Part shown: piece after piece, positions 15,380 to 23,142 of the stretch
How the letters are laid out: each line of letters opens with the position of its first letter
Numbering within the stretch: position 1 is the first letter of the stretch
Origin: Candidatus Parvarchaeota archaeon
GTDB taxonomy: Archaea > Nanobdellota > Nanobdellia > Parvarchaeales > Parvarchaeaceae
Reading direction: 5' to 3'
Assembly: GCA_030044235.1 (NCBI GenBank)
Contig: JASHWD010000008.1
Coordinates: 1 to 24,112, forward strand
Length of the DNA stretch: 24,112 nucleotides
Notes under the pieces: generated by a model
Database searches by the model: none
Told to the model about the DNA's origin: nothing
What the model saw: only the letters and a program-made list of their open reading frames with translations
Program-made: the position numbers and the translations under genes

Positions 15380-15766
15380 ATGCTTTACGAACCAGGTGTA
15401 TGCAATATAGGAAAAAATGAGATAAAGAAGCGTTACGAACTTGCAGTTTCTGGGTTTTTCTTAACGGCATTGCTTTTTTTCTTACTTTATTTTTACAATT
15501 TCTCTGCAGTATGGTTTGTTGTTCTTTTTGTTCCCTTAATGTTCGGCTTTGAGGGACTCTATCAAGGATACTTACATTTTTGCGCCGGTTTTGGAATGAG
15601 TGGAAAATATGATTTTAGCGGCACAAAAAAAGAACATGGTTTAGTAAAGGACAAACAGGAGCACATGCGCGACATGGTAAAGTCGATGCAGATAAATGCT
15701 TATTCTGTATGGTCGGCGGTATTAGTAACGATATTACTGATGCTCCTGAAAGCTTTCTTGCATTAA
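15380..15766 (+). CDS. Conserved membrane protein with EPGxCNIG N-terminus
   Basis: A 128-aa protein starting MLYEPGVCNIGKNEIKKRYE. I recall a similar start (E-P-x-x-C-N-I-G-x-x-E-I-x-x-R) in a family of small bacterial and archaeal membrane proteins of unknown function. Three hydrophobic helices are visible (about 20-38, 42-60 and 107-127), and a polar cytosolic-looking loop with H66, C68 and H86 lies between the second and third. The conserved Cys and loop residues could bind a metal, which is speculation. It forms a two-gene operon with the DUF308-like gene and ends nine bases from the convergent glycosidase-like gene. Confidence 0.72.
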   Translation: MLYEPGVCNIGKNEIKKRYELAVSGFFLTALLFFLLYFYNFSAVWFVVLFVPLMFGFEGLYQGYLHFCAGFGMSGKYDFSGTKKEHGLVKDKQEHMRDMVKSMQINAYSVWSAVLVTILLMLLKAFLH

Positions 15767-15775
15767 TTTTAAAAG

Positions 15776-16852
15776 TTAGTTAGAAATTTTCTTTACCGTT
15801 TCTAGATAAGAAGCCGCACTCCAAAGCTGTTCTTTGCTTCCAGACGGTTTTCCAGAAGATGGGTCATACCACTCATTGAACCCCTTTAGTTTTTCCAGCT
15901 TTTCGAGTTCTTCTAGAGCAAAATCCCTGTATCCCATTTTATCGAGCGCTAATACCGCGTGGTAAGCTGCGAAAGGCCATATTGTTCCATACTGGTCACA
16001 TTCAGGTATTTTTGTCTTTTTTCCATTAGTTTTTTCATCTAAGAAAATCATGTTTCTAAATCCGTGCATAGTCGTCGATTTTTTGAACATTTTAAAAAGT
16101 TTATTATAACGTTCTTTTTCTATTATTCCCCATTCAACTGCAAGCGCGGTAGCTAGCACATCAAAGTCCTTGCCGCCTTTACTAGAAGTATAATAATCAC
16201 CGTTCCAAAATTCATCGTTTATTCTTTTTTTGAGGTTTTCAGCTTTTTTATCCTCGCCGGCAAGACGGTAGATACGATAAAGTAAACACTGGTTAGAAAG
16301 AAGTGCCTTATCCCTTAGCTCTGGCATTAGATCTCTCCAGTCACAACCGACTATTAATCCACCCTTGCAGGTTTTTTCTATGTAATTTAAAGCAGTTTTT
16401 AGATTTTTACCAAGACTAGGCAAGAAATTTTTATCTTTAGAATGGCTTGCGTATTCATACGTGGTAAGTACCGCATGCGGAGTTGAATCAGACACATGAA
16501 AAAGACTATTCATAACCGCTTCAAGTCCACTAAAACTTGTTGGAATAGATTTTGCCCGTCCGCGTTTAAAAGAGTTACTAAGCCACGATGTGAAGTCTTC
16601 GATAAAAAGTGTTGGCACCTTTCCGTTTGGCTTTTGCTTACTCCAGAGTTTTTTAAGAGCGATTTTAATTGTTTCTTCATGTCCCGCCTCCAAAAGACCC
16701 TCTAAGCAGTAAGAAAGGTCTCTTGTCCAGTATTCGTGCTTGTAAATGTCTGCGCTTGCAGAGAATCCGGAACCGGTTACGCAAGAGTCTATTACTGATT
16801 TTGCTTCGTAAGTTCGATCATCTCTATTCGACATTGGCATTAAATTCATCAT
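15776..16852 (-). CDS. Six-hairpin glycosidase-like protein (amylo-alpha-1,6-glucosidase/GH63-like)
   Basis: A 358-aa protein with the features of an (alpha/alpha)6-barrel glycosidase. An early W-T-R-D-L motif (42-46), V-G-C-D-W-R-D (168-174) and a C-terminal FNEWYDPSSGKPSGSKEQLWSA region (E327, E341, W344) resemble catalytic parts of amylo-alpha-1,6-glucosidase and GH63/GH15-type enzymes. D171 and E327 or E341 are candidate general acid and base. No signal peptide is seen, so it should act in the cytoplasm on storage polysaccharide or oligosaccharides. Four methionines within the first seven codons leave the exact start open; the first has a weak TATA-like element upstream. Exact family assignment is uncertain. 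Confidence 0.75.
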   Translation of the reverse strand: MMNLMPMSNRDDRTYEAKSVIDSCVTGSGFSASADIYKHEYWTRDLSYCLEGLLEAGHEETIKIALKKLWSKQKPNGKVPTLFIEDFTSWLSNSFKRGRAKSIPTSFSGLEAVMNSLFHVSDSTPHAVLTTYEYASHSKDKNFLPSLGKNLKTALNYIEKTCKGGLIVGCDWRDLMPELRDKALLSNQCLLYRIYRLAGEDKKAENLKKRINDEFWNGDYYTSSKGGKDFDVLATALAVEWGIIEKERYNKLFKMFKKSTTMHGFRNMIFLDEKTNGKKTKIPECDQYGTIWPFAAYHAVLALDKMGYRDFALEELEKLEKLKGFNEWYDPSSGKPSGSKEQLWSAASYLETVKKISN

Positions 16853-16870
16853 ACTATTAAGCTACTCACT

Positions 16871-16880
16871 ATAGTTTTAT
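16871..16880 (-). promoter_or_regulatory. Weak TATA element for glycosidase-like gene
   Basis: Minus strand reads ATAAAACTAT about 24 bases before the ATG at 16852. A second AT-rich element (16893-16905) lies further up. Confidence 0.35.
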
Positions 16881-16934
16881 GAGAAAAGAACACGTATAAA
16901 TAACTGCAAATAATATAAATCCTTGATTTGTACG

Positions 16935-16963
16935 TTCAATTATCCGATAAAACGCTAATTGAA
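16935..16963. repeat. Inverted repeat TTCAATTA / TAATTGAA
   Basis: Eight-base perfect arms (16935-16942 and 16956-16963) with a 13-base spacer. They lie between a TATA-like TAATATAAAT (16911-16920) and the ATG at 16980, so they could be an operator or a leader hairpin. Chance occurrence is possible in AT-rich DNA. Confidence 0.35.
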
Positions 16964-16979
16964 GGTTAAAAGAATTGTT

Positions 16980-17147
16980 ATGAAAAAGAAGGCGAAAAAA
17001 CAGGGAAAAACCAAAAAAGAGGTTGTAACGTTTGACGACGAGGTAGAAGTCTCTGACGAACCTACAGACGATGAATCATTAGATGAAGAAGAGGAAGAAG
17101 AAGGAGAAGTAGATAATACCGAGTCTGATGATAATTACGTCGCATAG
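16980..17147 (+). CDS. Small protein with basic N-terminus and acidic tail
   Basis: Low-complexity protein of 55 aa from the ATG at 16980; an in-frame TTG at 16959 would make it 62 aa. The first 16 residues are almost all Lys/Arg/Gln and the rest is dominated by Asp/Glu, including a run of seven Glu. No known family recognised. Such charge-split proteins may bind nucleic acid or act as chaperone-like or RNA-polymerase-associated factors, but nothing here shows this. GAAGGT about 12 bases before the ATG is a weak Shine-Dalgarno. It precedes the mini-GNAT gene by 73 bases and may share its transcript. Confidence 0.5.
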   Translation: MKKKAKKQGKTKKEVVTFDDEVEVSDEPTDDESLDEEEEEEGEVDNTESDDNYVA

Positions 17148-17208
17148 AATAATAACGTTGATTCTATTGGTAGTTCAGCCGAAATAATAAATGTTGATGG
17201 AGAGTTAT

Positions 17209-17215
17209 AGGTGAT
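17209..17215 (+). promoter_or_regulatory. Strong Shine-Dalgarno for mini-GNAT gene
   Basis: AGGTGAT, fully complementary to the usual archaeal 16S rRNA tail, five bases before the ATG at 17221. It suggests the gene is translated from a leadered, probably polycistronic mRNA. Confidence 0.6.
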
Positions 17216-17220
17216 TACTG

Positions 17221-17487
17221 ATGGTAATAATAAATAAACAATCTGGGAGAATGTCGATTAAAACTATGCACGGCGAAGCGGAACTTCTTTACAGGATAAA
17301 GGGTAAAGTAATGGTCATTTATCATACGTTTACACCAATAGAAGATAGAGGTCACGGAATAGCCGCTGAACTAGCTAAAGAAGCGTTTGCCTTCGCAAAA
17401 AAGAACGCCCTTAAAGTCAAACCAGATTGCCCGTATATAGGAGACTTCGTAGAAAAACATAAAGAGTACGCATCGGAATTAGTATAA
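17221..17487 (+). CDS. Mini-GNAT N-acetyltransferase (GCN5-related, YjdJ/NATD1 type)
   Basis: An 88-aa protein of the short GNAT family (Acetyltransf_CG). Visible are the beta-hairpin ending VIYHTFTP (33-39), the acetyl-CoA loop EDRGHGIAAEL (41-51) followed by its helix, and KVKPDCPYIGDFVEKHKEY (65-83) that closes the family core with C70. Members are single-domain with unknown acceptors, perhaps small molecules or proteins. Start chosen from the strong Shine-Dalgarno. It follows the basic/acidic small protein and precedes the beta-oxidation cluster, which has its own promoter. Confidence 0.85.
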   Translation: MVIINKQSGRMSIKTMHGEAELLYRIKGKVMVIYHTFTPIEDRGHGIAAELAKEAFAFAKKNALKVKPDCPYIGDFVEKHKEYASELV

Positions 17488-17510
17488 ATTCTAAACTAAA
17501 TCAGACAACA

Positions 17511-17518
17511 TTTATATT
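17511..17518 (+). promoter_or_regulatory. TATA box for acyl-CoA synthetase gene
   Basis: TTTATATT centred about 26 bases before the ATG at 17540; no Shine-Dalgarno, so leaderless start of the beta-oxidation cluster. Confidence 0.6.
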
Positions 17519-17539
17519 GTTAAAAAACATCCACTAAAA

Positions 17540-19141
17540 ATGGATGGATACTATCCTTCAAAATTAATTCTAAAAAATCTATTTGTAAATGCAGTAAGAA
17601 CTTTTGGCAACAGAGAGATACTTTACGCCAGTAAAGAGAGATATTCTTATGAAAAATTCTTCAAACGTGTTAAGGGACTCGCAGCAGGTTTAGAAAAATT
17701 AGGTATTAAGAAGGGCGACATAGTGGCTGTACTAGACTGGGATACAAACCGTTATTTAGAGGCATACTTCGCTGTTCCTATGCTCGGCGCGGTTCTGCAT
17801 ACTGTTAACATACGTTACCCTCCGGAGCTAATATACTATACAATGAATCACGCAGGGGACAAATATGTAATTGTAAGGGATGAATTCGTACCGATCATAG
17901 AGCCAAATAAAGATCTTTTTGATTTTATAAAAGGATGGATAATATATAATGAAGATAAGGGAGAAGTAAAGAGTTCTTTGAGTCCATTTTATAACTATGA
18001 AGACTTAATTTTAGATAAAGAATATGAATTTCCTGATTTGGAGGAGGATACAATTGCGACGATATTTTATACCTCCGGTACAACAGGCATGCCAAAAGGC
18101 GTAACCTTTACACACCGAGACTTAGTACTTCATGCGCTCGCTGCTTCAACTGTGGTACATTCACCACCGCTTAATCTTACTGATAAGGATGTATTTCTCA
18201 CTGCAGTTCCGTTATTTCATGTTCACCAATGGGGTATGCCATACGCCGGACTTTTAGCCGGCAACAAATATATTTTGGCCGGAAAATACGATGTAGACAG
18301 TATACTTGAACTAATAAAAAATGAAAAGGTCACATTCTCTGCAATGGTTCCGGTTATATTAAATATGATATTAAGTTCACCGAAAATAAATCAATACAGA
18401 GACTATCTAAAAAATTGGAAAGTCATAATAGGCGGTGCCGCCTTACAAAAAGGGCTTGCAGACCGGGCTAAAGAGTTAGGGATAATTGTAATCGGTGGTT
18501 ATGGTCTTTCGGAAACCGGACCTATAATTTCGATTGCTACATTTAATGATTACGTAGCGAGTTTACCGGAAAGTCAAAAAGACGAGTTTCGCTTGAGCGC
18601 AGGTTTACCAATCCCACTAGTAAATGTAAAAATAGTCGATAAAGACATGAATGAATTGCCAAAAGACGGAAAAAGCGTAGGCGAGCTAGTTGTAAGGTCA
18701 CCTTGGTTGACCAAAGAATACTTTAAGGAGCCGGAAAGGACGCCAGAGTTATGGCGTGGTGGCTGGTTACACACAGAAGATCTTGGATTCGTAGATACCC
18801 AAGGTTACATTCATATAGTTGATAGAGAGAAAGACGCTGTGAAAAGCGGCGGAGAGTTTATACCAACACTCGTTATAGAAAATGCTATAAGCGATAATGA
18901 TAAGGTAAGCGAAGTAGCAGTAGTGGGCATGCCAAGTGAAAAATGGGGTGAGAGACCGGTAGCGTTTATAGTAAAAAGAGGCGAAGTCACGGATCAGGAA
19001 ATATTCGACCACCTTCAAAAATACTTACAGACCGGGAGGATACAAAAGTGGTGGATTCCGGATAAAATAATCTTCACAGATTCGCTCCCTAAAACAAGCA
19101 CAGGTAAAGTTGATAAGAAAGAATTAAGGAATCACGTTTAA
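17540..19141 (+). CDS. Fatty-acyl-CoA synthetase (AMP-forming)
   Basis: Activates a fatty acid with ATP and CoA through an acyl-adenylate, the entry step to beta-oxidation. The 533-aa sequence has the adenylate-forming family motifs in order: P-loop TSGTTGMPKG (178-187), GGYGLSETGP, HTEDLGFVDTQGYIHIVDREKD with the hinge, and the C-terminal catalytic lysine K523 in KTSTGKVDKKEL. LFHVHQWGMPYAG in the acyl-pocket region resembles medium/long-chain synthetases (AlkK/FadD-like). Chain length cannot be fixed by eye. Clustering with SCP2, the dehydrogenase/hydratase fusion, thiolase and an acyl-CoA dehydrogenase supports fatty acids as substrate. Confidence 0.93.
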   Translation: MDGYYPSKLILKNLFVNAVRTFGNREILYASKERYSYEKFFKRVKGLAAGLEKLGIKKGDIVAVLDWDTNRYLEAYFAVPMLGAVLHTVNIRYPPELIYYTMNHAGDKYVIVRDEFVPIIEPNKDLFDFIKGWIIYNEDKGEVKSSLSPFYNYEDLILDKEYEFPDLEEDTIATIFYTSGTTGMPKGVTFTHRDLVLHALAASTVVHSPPLNLTDKDVFLTAVPLFHVHQWGMPYAGLLAGNKYILAGKYDVDSILELIKNEKVTFSAMVPVILNMILSSPKINQYRDYLKNWKVIIGGAALQKGLADRAKELGIIVIGGYGLSETGPIISIATFNDYVASLPESQKDEFRLSAGLPIPLVNVKIVDKDMNELPKDGKSVGELVVRSPWLTKEYFKEPERTPELWRGGWLHTEDLGFVDTQGYIHIVDREKDAVKSGGEFIPTLVIENAISDNDKVSEVAVVGMPSEKWGERPVAFIVKRGEVTDQEIFDHLQKYLQTGRIQKWWIPDKIIFTDSLPKTSTGKVDKKELRNHV

Positions 19142-19143
19142 CA

Positions 19144-19152
19144 TTTATTAAT
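19144..19152 (+). promoter_or_regulatory. TATA box for SCP2-fusion-thiolase operon
   Basis: TTTATTAAT centred about 26 bases before the ATG at 19173, just after the synthetase stop. Confidence 0.5.
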
Positions 19153-19172
19153 GTTACAGGATTAATATTATT

Positions 19173-19511
19173 ATGGTTTCACACGATGCCATGAAAAGCC
19201 TCATGGATAGATTTAATTCTAAAGACGATCTTAAAAATGATGGTAAAGCTTGGAGTCCGCTTAAATTTCAGTTTAAACCTTCCGATGGCGCTCCTTACTA
19301 CATACAATTCAATGCCGATGGCTCTATTTCTTTAAATGACGGCGAAATTGCCGACGCCAAAACTACTTTTGTAGCAGTAGACCAGGTATTGGAAGACATT
19401 TTAAACGGAAAAATGGATGGAGTAAGAGCATTCCTCTTCGGTAAACTTAAGGTTTCTGGAGATTTATCTTCGGCGCAAAAACTAGTTGCATTATTAAAGC
19501 GTGCCGGGTGA
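19173..19511 (+). CDS. SCP2 sterol-binding domain protein
   Basis: Stand-alone SCP2-fold protein, 112 aa. The pattern of W-x-x-L-K-F-x-F near residue 28-35, then a DG-turn beta sheet (YYIQFNADGSISLNDG), ADAKTTFVAVDQVLEDILNGKMDGVRAFLFGKLKVSGDLSSAQKL is the classic C-terminal part with the F-x-G-K-L/M-x-x-x-G-D signature. SCP2 domains bind fatty acyl chains, acyl-CoA and other lipids in a hydrophobic tunnel. Its place before the dehydrogenase/hydratase gene suggests it hands acyl-CoA to the beta-oxidation enzymes. The last codons (GGGTGA) double as Shine-Dalgarno for the next gene. Confidence 0.9.
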   Translation: MVSHDAMKSLMDRFNSKDDLKNDGKAWSPLKFQFKPSDGAPYYIQFNADGSISLNDGEIADAKTTFVAVDQVLEDILNGKMDGVRAFLFGKLKVSGDLSSAQKLVALLKRAG

Positions 19512-19513
19512 GA
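19507..19513 (+). promoter_or_regulatory. Shine-Dalgarno for the dehydrogenase/hydratase gene
   Basis: GGGTGAG overlaps the SCP2 stop codon, eight bases before the ATG at 19522. It favours that ATG over the in-frame GTG at 19501, which lies inside the SCP2 gene. Confidence 0.6.
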
Positions 19514-19521
19514 TTTATTTA

Positions 19522-21507
19522 ATGGATTTACAAAAAATAGCCGTTGTAGGTGCCGGCGAAATGGGTCATGGTATCGCTGAAGTTTTTTCCCTTTCTGGTT
19601 ATAGCGTTAGCCTAATTGATATAAGCAACGATGTTTTAAAGAATGCTTTGGTTGACATAGGGGATAGCCTCGATAAATTCATAAAAAAAGGGACCATAAC
19701 TCAGGATTTTGCAGATCAAACGAAAAAAAGAATAAAAACTTTTATCGATATTCCAACCGGTGTAAAAGACGCTGATTTAGTAATAGAAGCTGTTCCCGAA
19801 AAATTAGATTTAAAGACAAAGATATTCAGACAACTTGGAGAGTCTGCAAGACCAGATGCAATCCTTGGGTCAAATACATCGAATATAAGGATAACAGAGA
19901 TAGCTAAAGACGTGAAAAATCCAGAACGGATCGTAGGGATTCATTTTTTTAATCCGCCGGTTCTTCTAAAACTTGTAGAAATAGTAAAAGGAGAAAAAAC
20001 CAGTGACGAAACCGTTTCTGCTGTTTACACATTAATGCAAAAAATCGGAAAAGTTCCGATAAAAGTAAATAAAGACACGCCTGGCTTTATTGTGAATAGA
20101 ATAAACATACCGGAAATGTTCTTTTTTGGGCTGCTTATAGATAAAGGACTCGTAAAACCAGAAGAAGTAGATGCCTTCATACGATCACAAGGTATGTTAA
20201 TGGGCCCATACGAGTTATTTGATTTCATTGGTATAGATGTGATCTACGGTTCGTTGCTTTATTTTTCAAAGGAGATATCACCAGATTTCTTAAAAGTAAA
20301 GATTTACGCGGACCTGGTAAATAAGAATATGCTCGGGAAAAAAACCGGCCATGGTTTTTACGACTGGAGTGCAGGACGACCAGCAATAATAGACTCTGCA
20401 AAACCAACCGACAAAGTGTCATTAATGGACATATTCGCTTTAGAAATAAACGAATCTGTAAAGCTAATAGAAGCCGGTGTAGCAACTCCCGATGACATAG
20501 AGACTTCTGTAAAGTTAGGAATGAACAGACCGTTTGGCCCGATCTCCGTGGCGAAGAGCTTAACTAATGAAGAAGTAAAGACAAAACTTGAAAACTTAAC
20601 AAAAACGTTTAACTGTCAAATTTTTGCACCTGCTGAGAGTATAAAACAAGGCAAGATGAGAGATGCAATTGAAGGTAGACTTCCAGTTTCGAAAAATTTG
20701 GTTGGTACGATTGGACAAGTGGCGCAACAGGGCAAATTCAAAAATTTAACATTAGAAAAAACAAAAGATAAGATTACCAAAATATCTCTAAATAGACCAA
20801 AATTGAATCTTATTAGTAATGAGGTATTAGATGAACTTAACTCTGCGGTAGAATCTTTGTGGAATGATGATGAGACTAGAGTTATTCTTATAACGGGACA
20901 AGGCGGTGTCTTCTCCGCTGGCGCAGATCTTTCTACTTACTTTGCGAATGAAAATCAGTTTATAGAATTCTCTAAAAGAGGGCAGAGCATTCTTAACAAA
21001 TTTTCTGAAATACCAAAAATAACGATAGCAGTTCTAGACGGATACGTACTTGGGGGCGGATTGGAATTGGCTCTAGCCTGTGATATACGCGTCTCAACAA
21101 GTACAGCATCAATTGGATTCCCAGAAGTTCTTAGGGGGCTTATACCTGCGTGGGGCGGATCACAAAGACTTCCAAAATTAATAGGTGCATCTGTAGCTTC
21201 GAGAATGATACTAACCGGAGAGAGAATAACGGGAAAAGAAGCTTTTGAGGTAGGACTTGTTTCTAAGCTATTTGATACAGATATTGCATCCGCTGCGATA
21301 GAATACGCTAAGGAAATTTCTGTTAATTCAGCACCAATCGCAGCCTCTCTTGCAAAAGTTCTTATTAACAAAGGTGCGGAAAACCCGTTGGAAACAGGGT
21401 TTGATATGGAATCAATGGCGGCGGGCATAGTTTTTAACACTGAAGACTTAAAAGAGGGTTTACTTTCTTTTATGCAGAAAAGAAAACCGGAATTTAAAGG
21501 GAAATAA
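19522..21507 (+). CDS. 3-hydroxyacyl-CoA dehydrogenase / enoyl-CoA hydratase fusion
   Basis: Bifunctional beta-oxidation enzyme of 661 aa doing hydration of enoyl-CoA and NAD+-dependent oxidation of the 3-hydroxyacyl-CoA. The dehydrogenase half comes first: NAD-binding VGAGEMGHGIAEVF, SNTSNIRITEIA, and the catalytic pair H141 (GIHFFNPP) and E153, 12 residues apart as in known enzymes. From about residue 405 follows a crotonase domain with oxyanion-hole GADLS, E515 in GGGLELAL and E535 in GFPEVLRGL, both catalytic acids present. The order (dehydrogenase then hydratase) is the archaeal/Gram-positive one, opposite to FadB. The thiolase start overlaps its stop by one base. Confidence 0.95.
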   Translation: MDLQKIAVVGAGEMGHGIAEVFSLSGYSVSLIDISNDVLKNALVDIGDSLDKFIKKGTITQDFADQTKKRIKTFIDIPTGVKDADLVIEAVPEKLDLKTKIFRQLGESARPDAILGSNTSNIRITEIAKDVKNPERIVGIHFFNPPVLLKLVEIVKGEKTSDETVSAVYTLMQKIGKVPIKVNKDTPGFIVNRINIPEMFFFGLLIDKGLVKPEEVDAFIRSQGMLMGPYELFDFIGIDVIYGSLLYFSKEISPDFLKVKIYADLVNKNMLGKKTGHGFYDWSAGRPAIIDSAKPTDKVSLMDIFALEINESVKLIEAGVATPDDIETSVKLGMNRPFGPISVAKSLTNEEVKTKLENLTKTFNCQIFAPAESIKQGKMRDAIEGRLPVSKNLVGTIGQVAQQGKFKNLTLEKTKDKITKISLNRPKLNLISNEVLDELNSAVESLWNDDETRVILITGQGGVFSAGADLSTYFANENQFIEFSKRGQSILNKFSEIPKITIAVLDGYVLGGGLELALACDIRVSTSTASIGFPEVLRGLIPAWGGSQRLPKLIGASVASRMILTGERITGKEAFEVGLVSKLFDTDIASAAIEYAKEISVNSAPIAASLAKVLINKGAENPLETGFDMESMAAGIVFNTEDLKEGLLSFMQKRKPEFKGK

Positions 21508-22688
21508 TGGATGTCTACGTAGTTGATTATCTCAGGACAGCTTTTTCAAGATCTAGGCCGAAGGAACCAGAAAGAGATGTCTTTAATTCGATGAGAATGG
21601 ACGACGCTATGGCTTTACTTATTAAAAGTTTATTACAAAAAAATAAAATCGATCCAAACGATATTGGAGATGTTATAACCGGTTGCTCTATGCAAGCCGG
21701 AGAAAATTGGCTTTATGGTGGAAGACACCCCGTTCTATTGGCTGGACTTCCTACTTCTGTGCCAGGATTAGCTATGGATAGGGCTTGCTCTTCCTCAATG
21801 ATGTCGATAACTACCGGCGCAATGGAGATAATGACCGGAAACTCGGACGTCGTACTTGCGGGCGGCCTTGAACACATGACCCATGTTCCAATGGCGGATA
21901 ATCCCATGATATCACCAAATTATAAACTGCTTTTGAGACCCGAATATTCAAAGTATAATATGGCGGTAGGTTATAATATGGGACTTACAGCTGAAAAATT
22001 AGCTGAAGAAACAGGCATAACAAAAGACTGGATGGACCAATTTTCTCTTAAAAGCCACATGCTTGCCGCAAAGGCCCAGAAAGACGGATGGTTTAAAAAT
22101 GAGATACTGCCTATCGAAGTAGAATTCAATGGACAGAAACTTATTGTAGATTCAGACCAAAGCATACGCGCAGATACTACATTAGATCAGATAAAAGCAT
22201 TGCCGCCTGCTTTCAAACAAAACGGAGTCATAACAAGCGGTAATTCTTCTCCTCTTAATGCGGGCGCATCACTCGTAATATTAATGTCAGAGAAAGCCCT
22301 AAAGAAATACGGCTTGAAACCATTGGCAAAGATAAGATCCGTTGCTTGGGTGGGAGTAGATCCTGAAGTAATGGGTAAGGGCCCGGTGCCTGCGAGCAGA
22401 AAAGCTTTGGAAAAAGCCGGTCTAAAAGTCGAAGAAGTTGATTATTGGGAAATAAATGAAGCATTTGCGGTCGTTCCGATCTATGCTATAAAAGAATTAG
22501 GGATAGATCATCAAAAAGTAAATGTACATGGCGGCGCGATAGCGATAGGCCATCCATTAGGAGCAAGCGGCGCCAGATTGGTTGGTACACTTGCTAGAAC
22601 CTTACAAGACACTAAGAAAAATATTGGAGTTGCTACCCTATGTGTCGGAGGTGGACAAGGTTTTGCTATAGTTCTTGAGAGAGTCTAA
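21507..22688 (+). CDS. Acetyl-CoA C-acyltransferase (3-ketoacyl-CoA thiolase)
   Basis: Thiolase of 393 aa, normal family length, cleaving 3-ketoacyl-CoA with CoA to acetyl-CoA and a shortened acyl-CoA. All three active-site elements are visible: acylated C94 in DRACSSSMMS, H349 in AIGHPLGASGAR, and the acid/base C379 in TLCVGGGQGFA; the N-E-A-F motif (NEAFAV) is also present. An intact CxG-type and double-Cys site marks it as a true degradative/biosynthetic thiolase, unlike the SCP-x type lacking the second Cys. Its ATG overlaps the previous stop (TAATG), so it is translationally coupled to the dehydrogenase/hydratase. It is the last gene of this strand's operon. Confidence 0.95.
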   Translation: MDVYVVDYLRTAFSRSRPKEPERDVFNSMRMDDAMALLIKSLLQKNKIDPNDIGDVITGCSMQAGENWLYGGRHPVLLAGLPTSVPGLAMDRACSSSMMSITTGAMEIMTGNSDVVLAGGLEHMTHVPMADNPMISPNYKLLLRPEYSKYNMAVGYNMGLTAEKLAEETGITKDWMDQFSLKSHMLAAKAQKDGWFKNEILPIEVEFNGQKLIVDSDQSIRADTTLDQIKALPPAFKQNGVITSGNSSPLNAGASLVILMSEKALKKYGLKPLAKIRSVAWVGVDPEVMGKGPVPASRKALEKAGLKVEEVDYWEINEAFAVVPIYAIKELGIDHQKVNVHGGAIAIGHPLGASGARLVGTLARTLQDTKKNIGVATLCVGGGQGFAIVLERV

Positions 22689-22697
22689 TTCTTTATA

Positions 22698-23138
22698 TTA
22701 AACAATTTTAGTTTTAAGTGCGCTTATTATTTCTTGGATTTTCGAATTGCTTAGTTCTCTTAAAATGGTTTCGCCCAGGCCGCTAACTAAGCCATTTATA
22801 TCCGTGTCAGCATTCCAATTAACGTTAGTTATTTTTTCTGTCTTTTTTGACAGCTTAAGTGATAGCAGTAAATGCATCGAACTTGCTGTACCGGAGCCAT
22901 CAATTGTTATAGATATCGAGGCTGGCGGCGATGGCACTATTTTACATTTTGCGTCAAAGTTGCCATTTACTGGACCAATCCTTAGCGTCAAGATAGTTTC
23001 GAAAGTTGATGAATCTAGGAATTTTGCTTCTTTTAAGTCGGATACACAGCTGCTCAATTTTTTAGGATCTGTTAAGAAAGCAAAACTGCTTTGTAAATTA
23101 GCGGTTAAGTCAAAAGAGCCATTTAGATTTATTCGCAT
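22698..23138 (-). CDS. CoxG-like SRPBCC family protein
   Basis: A 146-aa protein of the SRPBCC (START/Bet v1-like) superfamily, CoxG branch. The sequence FAFLTDPKKLSSCVSDLKEAKFLD (residues 19-42), the V-G-P-V-x-G-x-F-x-A-K motif and the C-terminal helix after NADTDINGLVSGLGETIL are the parts that match CoxG. CoxG itself helps membrane anchoring of CO dehydrogenase; many relatives sit beside acyl-CoA or hydrophobic-substrate enzymes and probably bind lipid-like ligands. Here it starts four bases after the acyl-CoA dehydrogenase stop, so it belongs to that operon, and no CO dehydrogenase is seen. The ligand-binding role is inference. Confidence 0.8.
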   Translation of the reverse strand: MRINLNGSFDLTANLQSSFAFLTDPKKLSSCVSDLKEAKFLDSSTFETILTLRIGPVNGNFDAKCKIVPSPPASISITIDGSGTASSMHLLLSLKLSKKTEKITNVNWNADTDINGLVSGLGETILRELSNSKIQEIISALKTKIV

Positions 23139-23142
23139 ATCA

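Noticed and set aside
17148..17220. Two similar AATAATAA-(A)-(C/T)GTTGAT stretches before the GNAT gene
   Set aside because: Short and AT-rich; no further structure, and no RNA fold could be made from them by eye.
20955..21440. 161-aa open frame on the minus strand inside the hydratase domain
   Set aside because: Antisense to conserved catalytic residues E515 and E535; shadow of codon bias.
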